DNA from: JBBTSQ01 sp038078755
Lineage (GTDB): Bacteria > Patescibacteriota > Minisyncoccia > Phycocordibacterales > JBAYGS01
Length of the DNA: 11,640 nucleotides
Assembly (NCBI GenBank): GCA_038078755.1
Contig: JBBTSQ010000008.1
Coordinates: 1 to 11,640, forward strand
Direction of reading: 5' to 3'
Made by a program: the position numbers and the translations under genes. How positions within the stretch are numbered: position 1 is the stretch's first letter; every line of letters begins with the position of its first letter. This document shows positions 7,084 through 11,640 of the stretch, piece by piece. The notes under the pieces were generated by a model. That model had not been told where the DNA came from, ran no database searches, and worked only from the letters and a program-made list of their open reading frames with translations.

Positions 7084-7103
7084 CCCCTCGACTACGCTCG
7101 GGG
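7084..7103. repeat. Short hairpin repeat, copy 2 (CCCCTCGAC...CTCGGGG)
   Basis: A 20-nt imperfect palindrome, CCCCTCGACTACGCTCGGGG, similar to 902-922. It fills the space between the rpsG terminator and the hairpin at the rpsG stop codon. Read through in the minus frame it encodes PERSRG, a string often seen in over-extended gene calls. Confidence 0.45.
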
Positions 7104-7127
7104 TAATTTTTGGAAAACCAAAAATTA
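7104..7127 (-). other. Hairpin containing the rpsG stop codon
   Basis: TAATTTTTGG (7104-7113), loop AAAA, and CCAAAAATTA (7118-7127) form a perfect 10-bp stem. The TAA stop of rpsG (7125-7127) is part of the stem. It is the first of three structures in an 80-nt tail (this hairpin, the 7084-7103 repeat, the 7046-7081 terminator) and might protect the 3' end of the mRNA or be incidental. Confidence 0.5.
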
Positions 7128-7595
7128 CCAGGCGAAGTGCGCGAAGGCCTTATTCGCCTCCGCCATCTTGTGCGTATTCTCACGCTTCTTCACCGCTTCA
7201 CCTTCGTTCTTTGAAGCCAAAATGATTTCTTCGGCCAATTTTTCGTGCATCGGCTTGCCTTTCTTTGATCGCGCAGCATCGATAATCCACTTCATCGACA
7301 TTGCATTGCGACGATTGGCAGGCACTTCGCGAGGCACCTGATAGTTGGCACCACCCACGCGTCGTGATCGCACTTCCATAAGCGGCGCGGTATTTTTGAG
7401 CGCCGTATCAAGCACTTCGAGCGGAGTCTCGGTCTTGGCTTTCACCTTTATCACTTCAAGCGCGCCATACACCACTTTTCGAGCAGTGTTTTTCTTGCCT
7501 TCAAACATTACATAATTGACCATCTTTGAGACTTTTTCAGAATTGTAGACGGCATCAGCGCCAATCGGCTTTCGAGCTTTAATTTTTCTTCGCAT
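7125..7595 (-). CDS. rpsG: 30S ribosomal protein S7
   Basis: A 156-aa protein, the usual length for S7, which nucleates assembly of the 30S head and contacts the E-site and P-site tRNAs. Hallmarks include MRRKIKARKPIGADAVYNS at the N-terminus, EVRSRRVGGANYQVPREV (the beta-hairpin region) and HKMAEANKAFAHFAW at the end. The ATG is 76 nt from the rpsL stop, with AATCTCTTAATTTAT before it and no Shine-Dalgarno sequence. It is co-oriented with rpsL with no terminator between them, so the two form one unit. It closes with a TAA inside a hairpin and a strong terminator. Confidence 0.97.
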   Translation of the reverse strand: MRRKIKARKPIGADAVYNSEKVSKMVNYVMFEGKKNTARKVVYGALEVIKVKAKTETPLEVLDTALKNTAPLMEVRSRRVGGANYQVPREVPANRRNAMSMKWIIDAARSKKGKPMHEKLAEEIILASKNEGEAVKKRENTHKMAEANKAFAHFAW

Positions 7596-7606
7596 ATAAA
7601 TTAAGA

Positions 7607-7638
7607 GATTTATGAATTAAGATTCATGATTTATGAAT
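7607..7638 (-). repeat. 11-bp direct repeat in the rpsL-rpsG spacer
   Basis: GATTTATGAAT occurs at 7607-7617 and 7628-7638, with ATTCAT between the copies giving additional inverted pairing. It sits in the leader of rpsG. It could be a slippage product or part of a translational control structure; no S7-binding mimic was recognised. Confidence 0.35.
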
Positions 7639-7671
7639 GGGGACAAAGCCCACTCAAGAATCTAGAATAAT

Positions 7672-8088
7672 TTAAGCCTTTGCCTTTGGTCGCTTATTTC
7701 CATACTGACTTCGACCCTTTCGTCGCTTCTCAACCCCTCCGGCATCGAGTACCCCACGGACGACAGTATATCGGAGACCGACATCCTTCACGCGTCCACC
7801 GCGAAGCATCACCACACTGTGTTCTTGCAAATTGTGTCCTTCACCTGGAACATAGGCAGTCACTTCGATACCATTGGTCAATCGAACACGAGCAATCTTT
7901 CGGATCGCTGAGTTTGGCTTCTTTGGAGTCTTGGTGGTCACCTTGGTACAGACCCCCCGCTTAAATGGCGATGGGAAAAATACCGGGCGGTTTTTAATGG
8001 TGTTGAAACTGCGGGTAAGCGCCACAGATTTCGATTTTCGTGGAGCGGTCTTTCGAGCTCGCTTCACTAGCTGTCTAATAGTAGGCAT
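7672..8088 (-). CDS. rpsL: 30S ribosomal protein S12
   Basis: A 138-aa protein of the decoding centre, from the ATG giving MPTIRQLVKRARK. The frame extends ten codons to a GTG (8118), but MPTI is the family-typical start. TPKKPNSA (54-61), RLTNGIEVTAYV and PGEGHNLQEHS (81-91) are intact. The segment near 19-43 is the longer form seen in Gram-positive bacteria. The loop normally written KDLPGVRY is KDVGLRY here (101-107): one residue is missing, including the proline equivalent to E. coli Pro90, a site where changes affect streptomycin response. Upstream are a promoter (8190-8218) and a ~95-nt leader with a hairpin at its 5' end (8161-8167/8178-8184). No Shine-Dalgarno sequence is obvious. Confidence 0.97.
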   Translation of the reverse strand: MPTIRQLVKRARKTAPRKSKSVALTRSFNTIKNRPVFFPSPFKRGVCTKVTTKTPKKPNSAIRKIARVRLTNGIEVTAYVPGEGHNLQEHSVVMLRGGRVKDVGLRYTVVRGVLDAGGVEKRRKGRSQYGNKRPKAKA

Positions 8089-8189
8089 TCGTTTGTAAGT
8101 GGTGCGTCCGTCTTTCACCCGTACTTCTCGGATTACTCGTCCGCCCCGTTAAAATGATAACTGCTTTTGAAGTATCGAAAGCAGGCGCC

Positions 8190-8218
8190 ACTATACTACA
8201 TATAAGTCTTGAATGCAA
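8190..8218 (-). promoter_or_regulatory. Promoter of rpsL-rpsG
   Basis: The minus strand has TTGCAT (8213-8218), a 17-bp spacer and TATAGT (8190-8195). Start would be near 8183, at the base of the CTGCTTT/AAAGCAG hairpin. It lies directly beyond the terminator of the surface-protein operon. Confidence 0.75.
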
Positions 8219-8220
8219 TC

Positions 8221-8275
8221 AAAAGAAAACCTCCCGACTCCGACAGGTTATGCCGGAGTCGAGAGGTTTTCTTTT
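8221..8275. terminator. Terminator of the surface-protein operon (22-bp arms)
   Basis: Arms 8221-8242 and 8254-8275 pair over 22 positions with one mismatch. AAAAGAAAA/TTTTCTTTT at the base gives U-tracts in both directions. It separates the LamG gene from the rpsL promoter only three bases away. Confidence 0.9.
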
Positions 8276-8280
8276 TTAGA

Positions 8281-8355
8281 AATTATCTGGCTTTGTCGTG
8301 GCTCTGCCAGATCTCTTGCGTAGCGAGACCAGATCTCCTGCGGAGCGAGATAATT
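8281..8355. repeat. Tandem and inverted repeat block after the LamG gene
   Basis: Two adjacent 22-bp units starting CCAGATCTC (8307-8328 and 8329-8350) match at 20 of 22 positions. The block is enclosed by AATTATCT/AGATAATT (8281-8288/8348-8355), and ATCTGGC/GCCAGAT pair inside. It has no ORF and no terminator U-tract, and it lies between the LamG stop and the strong terminator. Its nature is unknown; it may be a dispersed intergenic element. Confidence 0.6.
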
Positions 8356-8375
8356 TAGAACTTAGAACTTTTTAT

Positions 8376-9188
8376 CTACTTCCCCATATTATACAGACGC
8401 TTTGCCTCTGCTGCCGACAATGCTCGATTATATACTCTTACCTCATCCAAATCGCCAACATAGTCATTAGCGCAGACACTATCACCGATCTTGAGGGGGG
8501 TACTGTTTGAGACATCAGCAAGAGTGTTAGCCACTACAGTGTTATCAAGCGTGCCATCTACATATACTTTCAAACTCAGTCCGTCTCTAGTAAAAACGCC
8601 ATGATGCCACTCATCATCATTTACAGTCGCATTACTACTCACGCAACTAACCGTCCCGTCATCAACACAACCGATGAAAGCTCCGGACCCCACCGCCACC
8701 TCCCAAAAATTATCATCGACACATACAGCGCGTTTATTAATCATACGTGCGCCAGCGCCAGCAAACGTGGTCTTAAACCAGATTGATGTTGAAAATGGTC
8801 CAGTGCCAAAATTGTGAGCCGTGGAAGATTGTGAATCTTCAAGATAGTCAGTGACTCCTGTATCAAAATATAACCCCTGCCCGATCTTGCCTGCCACATA
8901 TGCGGTGCTTGACGCGAGATCGACAAAAAATAAATTATTACCACCGCCACTGCGATCAAATACAGTGCCACCGATCATATCCGGACCATTAAATGACCAG
9001 TAGCCCACCAAGCCGTCACGAAGATGGTCATTCACCGAGCTGTTGATGCGTAGTCTCGTCAATGATGATTTGATTTTTGATATCCATGCGTTTGACTGAA
9101 TTGACCAGCTCGCAGAAGACACATTAGGAAACAGCATCAGAATTGATACGAGACAGACAATAGTAACAAATTGTTTGATCATACTCAT
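8376..9188 (-). CDS. Secreted LamG / concanavalin A-like lectin-fold protein
   Basis: A 270-aa protein with a signal peptide (residues 1-26, hydrophobic FVTIVCLVSILMLF, likely cleavage after SSA). Residues ~58-268 form a LamG-like jelly-roll domain with the usual marks: GLVGYWSFNG, GKIGQGLYFDTG, FSTSIWFKT, DEWHHGVFTRDGLSLKVYVDG and the closing GDLDEVRVYNRALSAAEAKRLYN. This fold binds carbohydrate or protein ligands; the ligand is unknown. Four cysteines in the mature part (AVC, IGC, VSC, SVC) could form two disulfides outside the membrane. Its ATG overlaps the stop of the upstream gene (ATGA at 9185-9188), so it is translationally coupled to the S74 protein, and the two probably act together at the cell surface. 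It ends with TAG, then the repeat block and the terminator. Confidence 0.88.
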   Translation of the reverse strand: MSMIKQFVTIVCLVSILMLFPNVSSASWSIQSNAWISKIKSSLTRLRINSSVNDHLRDGLVGYWSFNGPDMIGGTVFDRSGGGNNLFFVDLASSTAYVAGKIGQGLYFDTGVTDYLEDSQSSTAHNFGTGPFSTSIWFKTTFAGAGARMINKRAVCVDDNFWEVAVGSGAFIGCVDDGTVSCVSSNATVNDDEWHHGVFTRDGLSLKVYVDGTLDNTVVANTLADVSNSTPLKIGDSVCANDYVGDLDEVRVYNRALSAAEAKRLYNMGK

Positions 9189-10906
9189 TGGTTTGTAGTG
9201 CTGGTGGCTGACTCAACCGCAGGCGAGGCTACTACTTCTGCCGATACCACAGTCACTTGTCGAGTCGAGGTGGCAGTATTACCCGAAGCGTCAGTCGCCA
9301 CGTATGTCACAGTATGCATCCCCGCGACATCAGTCGCAAAAGCATCTCCACTCACCCGAACGCCTAGATTACTGTCTCGATTGTCAGAGACAGTCGCTCC
9401 CGGATCAATATACGAAGACCCCACTGAAAGTTCAGCTGGATTATTACCGAGTATCGTAATTACTGGTGGCTCGGTATCCAATGTAGTACTTGTCGAGGTG
9501 GTATTTGAAGCACTTATTGAAGTAGCCGAAGACGTACCGCCGGCATTTTTAAGCAGTGTTTTAAATTCTTCTTTACCAAGACACACGTCATCAACACAGA
9601 CCTTGTCTCCAATTCGGAGTGTCTGCACAGTCAACTCTTGTATCTGTGCAAGGGTGGCATTGAGCGAATCGCTTATCGCAGAAAGTGTACTCGATACACT
9701 AAATCCGCCGCCCGATTTCAGCGCGTCAATTTGCACCTGCTGTTCTTGAATAGCTTTTGTTAAGACCGCAACAAATTTCGCATAATCAACCGCTTCTGGA
9801 TTGCCATCTTTGTCGAGTGGTACCAATTCAGGAATAACCTCACGGACTTGCTCGGCGATAAAACCGACGCGCACTGCGGGATTAGGATCAAATTCTTTTT
9901 TGTAGGTGAAGGTCACTGGCTGGAGTTTTTTGACCGCCTCCAAACCATACGATAACGTCTGTATATTTTCCTTAAATCGTTCGGATGATGCAGAGCAGGT
10001 GGTTCCAGAAGTCACTTGGTAAGTGGTAGTATTGATACAGAGATAATTTCCGGTGGTGGCAGAGGTGAGTGAGCTTGAAAAACCGACCGTTCCGGATACA
10101 GAAAATGTCCTCCATGGAGAAGTGGTTGCTACACCTACTCGCCGATTTTGCGTCCCGCCAGATCCATCAGATTCACCATAGACCGTGAGTACGGAATTGC
10201 CATCAATACGCGCGCTATAACTCTCGATGGTATCTATCACCGCAGTAGAAGTCACCGGCAGATCAATCCACGCCACCGCTCCGGCATTCGTATCAAAAGT
10301 CATCGGGCCTACCTGTAAATCATCGGCAGAAGTAATGCCCGAAGAAAAATCATATTTAAATGCTCCCCCACCTACTAACATACCACCCGCAAAAGTTGAA
10401 GTGGCGGTGGTGGAGGTGGCAGTAAAATAACTACCGATGAGCTGGTTTCCCAAGATATCTCCCGCCACCGAAATTTTTTGCCCCGGAGAAGTGGTGCCGA
10501 TACCCAAATTGCCGAGATTGGTAAAGACAAGTTGGGTAGTGGTGGCGGAAGCGGTCGAGCTGGCGATAGCAAAGAGGTAGCGATTACTTTCAGTGCTCGA
10601 AGCGTGAATAGAAAACTTGGCAAAGGGTGATGTGGTCCCTACCCCAAAGGTGTAGGTCGAAGTGGCGACCGACAGTTGAAGCACAGTACAGTTTGTGGCG
10701 CCCGGAGAACAGGACGGATCGAGTGTCTCGCCAGGGCCGTATGGGGCGGCAATCGCTGAAGAAACAAAAAGACTGAAAGTTGCCCATAGTAGCACGCACA
10801 ACAAAAATACCGCCTGTATGGAAAATCCAAAAAAGGCCTGTGGTGCAGGCGACCAGTAGGTCGTGCCGGCGGAGGCTCCGAGAGCGTTTCTGAAAAGGGC
10901 GCTCAT
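9185..10906 (-). CDS. Cell-surface protein with Peptidase_S74 chaperone and Ig-like (DUF5011-type) domain
   Basis: A 573-aa Ser/Thr/Ala-rich protein. A signal or anchor helix covers ~28-54 (possible cleavage at AIAA-PYGPG). Next come a C-x6-C segment (SCSPGATNC, 65-73) and beta-rich repeats with LGIGTTSP-like units (near 89-95, 134-141, 258-264), typical of trimeric fibres. Peptidase_S74 follows (~305-395) with SSERFKENI; Ser307 and Lys312 match the Ser-Lys pair of auto-cleaving tail-spike chaperones. A helical stretch KAIQEQQVQIDAL comes next, then VCVDDVCLGKEEFKTLL (436-452), a Thr/Ser linker, and an Ig-like domain (~478-553: PPVITILG, DPGATVSDN, HTVTYVATDASGN). S74 is usually C-terminal and removed after trimerisation; here ~180 residues follow it. 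A role as an attachment fibre is inferred. The start has no Shine-Dalgarno sequence and coincides with the predicted transcription start. Confidence 0.9.
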   Translation of the reverse strand: MSALFRNALGASAGTTYWSPAPQAFFGFSIQAVFLLCVLLWATFSLFVSSAIAAPYGPGETLDPSCSPGATNCTVLQLSVATSTYTFGVGTTSPFAKFSIHASSTESNRYLFAIASSTASATTTQLVFTNLGNLGIGTTSPGQKISVAGDILGNQLIGSYFTATSTTATSTFAGGMLVGGGAFKYDFSSGITSADDLQVGPMTFDTNAGAVAWIDLPVTSTAVIDTIESYSARIDGNSVLTVYGESDGSGGTQNRRVGVATTSPWRTFSVSGTVGFSSSLTSATTGNYLCINTTTYQVTSGTTCSASSERFKENIQTLSYGLEAVKKLQPVTFTYKKEFDPNPAVRVGFIAEQVREVIPELVPLDKDGNPEAVDYAKFVAVLTKAIQEQQVQIDALKSGGGFSVSSTLSAISDSLNATLAQIQELTVQTLRIGDKVCVDDVCLGKEEFKTLLKNAGGTSSATSISASNTTSTSTTLDTEPPVITILGNNPAELSVGSSYIDPGATVSDNRDSNLGVRVSGDAFATDVAGMHTVTYVATDASGNTATSTRQVTVVSAEVVASPAVESATSTTNQ

Positions 10907-10907
10907 A

Positions 10908-11099
10908 CCCCAATTATACCACCGAGAAGAGCTTTGACCGTGTGGATATGTCCCAATTTTGTCCGCAAGTCTGCGAATGGCAACAAAATTGAGGACCCCG
11001 CCCCAATTTTACTGAGCACTAGGTTATCTTTGTATAGGAGCTGTGAAATTCATTCACCCACCTAAAGAAAATCGTTTGTTTTGTGAAATTGGGGCGGGG
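10908..11099. repeat. Repeated CCCAATT motifs between the divergent surface operon and regulator
   Basis: CCCAATT occurs at 10909-10915 (overlapping the surface-operon -10), 10952-10958 and 11002-11008, and inverted as AATTGGG at 11087-11093. The last two belong to a perfect 14-bp inverted repeat, CCCCGCCCCAATTT (10996-11009) and its complement (11086-11099), 76 nt apart. The rest of this ~240-nt intergenic region shows no ORF and no RNA gene. The copies may be operator sites; this is inference. Confidence 0.5.
10913..10921 (-). promoter_or_regulatory. Extended -10 promoter placing transcription start at the ATG
   Basis: The minus strand has TGGTATAAT (10913-10921), a perfect -10 with the TGn extension. 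Six bases (10912-10907) separate it from the ATG at 10906-10904, so +1 would be the A of the start codon. No -35 is visible at the right distance. This predicts a leaderless mRNA for the S74 protein. Confidence 0.65.
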
Positions 11100-11109
11100 G
11101 AGGTCTGTA

Positions 11110-11138
11110 TTGCCGAAAAACCGCTTTCCGTCTACAAT
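11110..11138 (+). promoter_or_regulatory. Promoter of the receiver-domain gene, start at or next to the ATG
   Basis: TTGCCG (11110-11115), a 17-bp spacer and TACAAT (11133-11138), with seven bases before the ATG at 11146. Transcription would begin at or within a base or two of the start codon, and no Shine-Dalgarno sequence fits, so a leaderless transcript is predicted. Confidence 0.65.
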
Positions 11139-11145
11139 AACATCT

Positions 11146-11526
11146 ATGGATACACTTACCCCAAAAAAGAAAGTACTGGTCGTCGAAGATGACAAGTTTT
11201 TTATGGATTTGTTGGTGAAGCGATTGTCAGGAGCAGACTTTGCGGTGGTGTTCGCACAAAGCGGAAAGCTCGGTCTCGATATGGCCACAAGCGAAAAGCC
11301 CGATGTGATTTTGCTCGACATTCTCCTGCCTGATATGGATGGATTTGAAATTTTGACCAAGATTAAAGAAGCTAAGAATCCAGCGCCGGTCATTTTCCTT
11401 TCAAATTTGGGATCTCGCGAGCAATTACAAAAAGCCAAAGACTTAGGCATCACCACATTTATGATCAAAGCCACCGTGTCTCTTGATAATATCGTCAAAG
11501 AAGTGCAAAAGGCGGCGGGGGTGTAA
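11146..11526 (+). CDS. Stand-alone response-regulator receiver (CheY-like) protein
   Basis: A 126-aa protein that is one REC domain and nothing else. It has the acidic pocket VVEDD (Glu14-Asp16), the phospho-acceptor Asp58 in LLDILLPDMDG, Ser86 in VIFLSN and Lys108 in FMIKA, all in the canonical order. No DNA-binding or enzymatic output domain is present, so it should act by protein contact, like CheY or Spo0F; the partner kinase is not in the window. The frame is open back to 11083, but MDTLTPKKKVLVVEDD is the natural REC start and the promoter -10 lies within the extension. It is divergent from the surface operon across the CCCAATT-motif region. A regulatory link is possible but not shown. 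Confidence 0.93.
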   Translation: MDTLTPKKKVLVVEDDKFFMDLLVKRLSGADFAVVFAQSGKLGLDMATSEKPDVILLDILLPDMDGFEILTKIKEAKNPAPVIFLSNLGSREQLQKAKDLGITTFMIKATVSLDNIVKEVQKAAGV

Positions 11527-11615
11527 AGATGAACTGACAACAAACAACTAACAATCAGAGAAAAACAGATCTAGATACAAATTTCTAAATCATAATTTCT
11601 AACAAAGAGAAAAGT

Positions 11616-11640
11616 CCCGAAATCGCTTCGCGATTTCGGG
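11616..11640. terminator. Stem-loop at window end, probable terminator
   Basis: Perfect 11-bp arms CCCGAAATCGC (11616-11626) and GCGATTTCGGG (11630-11640) with a TTC loop. The upstream AAAGAGAAAAG gives a U-rich tail on the minus strand; on the plus strand the expected T run would lie past the window edge. It could end the receiver gene, a gene to the right, or both. The 89 nt between the regulator's stop and this hairpin hold nothing else recognisable. Confidence 0.7.

Noticed and set aside
7007..7183. 59-codon extension of the 120-aa gene
   Set aside because: It runs through the rpsG terminator, a hairpin repeat and rpsG itself, giving an Arg-rich artefact.
8089..8118. GTG start adding ten residues to S12
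   Set aside because: MPTIRQLV is the standard S12 N-terminus, and nothing supports the extension.
8307..8350. CRISPR array from the two 22-bp repeats
   Set aside because: The units are directly adjacent with no spacers, only two copies exist, and no cas gene is present.
9171..9749. 192-aa plus-strand ORF
   Set aside because: It is the antisense shadow of the Ser/Thr-rich S74 gene; repeats of low-complexity codons keep the opposite frame open.
11019..11543. 174-aa minus-strand ORF
   Set aside because: Antisense to the clearly recognised receiver-domain gene, with no protein-like features.

Overview
The window reads as a piece of a Candidate Phyla Radiation (Patescibacteria) genome, most likely of the Parcubacteria type. 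The case is an inference from several signs. The 23S rRNA gene carries an insertion. There is a cell-surface gene pair with a Ser/Thr-rich Peptidase_S74 (tail-fibre chaperone) protein and a LamG-type protein. Several starts lack a Shine-Dalgarno sequence and two genes look leaderless. UGA is used as a stop codon (9185 and 5736), which excludes the recoded Gracilibacteria/Absconditabacteria group. A run of 10 N at 2075-2084 shows that this is a scaffolded, probably metagenomic, assembly.

Layout. Positions 1-701 (minus) are the 5' third-of-a-kilobase of 23S rRNA, interrupted at 295-479 by a long-hairpin intervening sequence. No 16S gene precedes it. Instead there is a ~320-nt structured leader, an rRNA-strength promoter (1031-1058), two tandem terminators, and then a five-TM, MscS-related membrane protein (1195-1890, minus). 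From 1900 to 2289 there is a gene-free region that holds a perfect DnaA box, four strong hairpins (one containing the assembly gap) and two face-to-face promoters sharing one -10. A small putative PD-(D/E)XK protein follows (2290-2700, plus).

From 2737 to 8218 everything is on the minus strand and corresponds to a broken-up str locus: rpsL, rpsG, a 120-aa unknown protein, a 262-aa unknown protein, ung, then fusA. Clear terminators stand after rpsG, after each unknown gene and after fusA, so fusA is probably not co-transcribed with rpsL-rpsG.

From 8376 to 10906 (minus) lies a two-gene surface operon: a 573-aa secreted or anchored protein with an S74 domain and a C-terminal Ig-like domain, translationally coupled by an ATGA overlap to a 270-aa secreted LamG-fold protein. 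Divergent from it is a stand-alone receiver-domain response regulator (11146-11526, plus). Both divergent genes have promoters placed so that transcription would begin at or next to the start codon. The intergenic region between them carries repeated CCCAATT motifs.

The most notable items are the 23S intervening sequence, the unlinked 23S with an attenuator-like leader, the hairpin cluster around the assembly gap, and the leaderless surface and regulator genes. No complete novel defence or mobile system can be demonstrated from the sequence.
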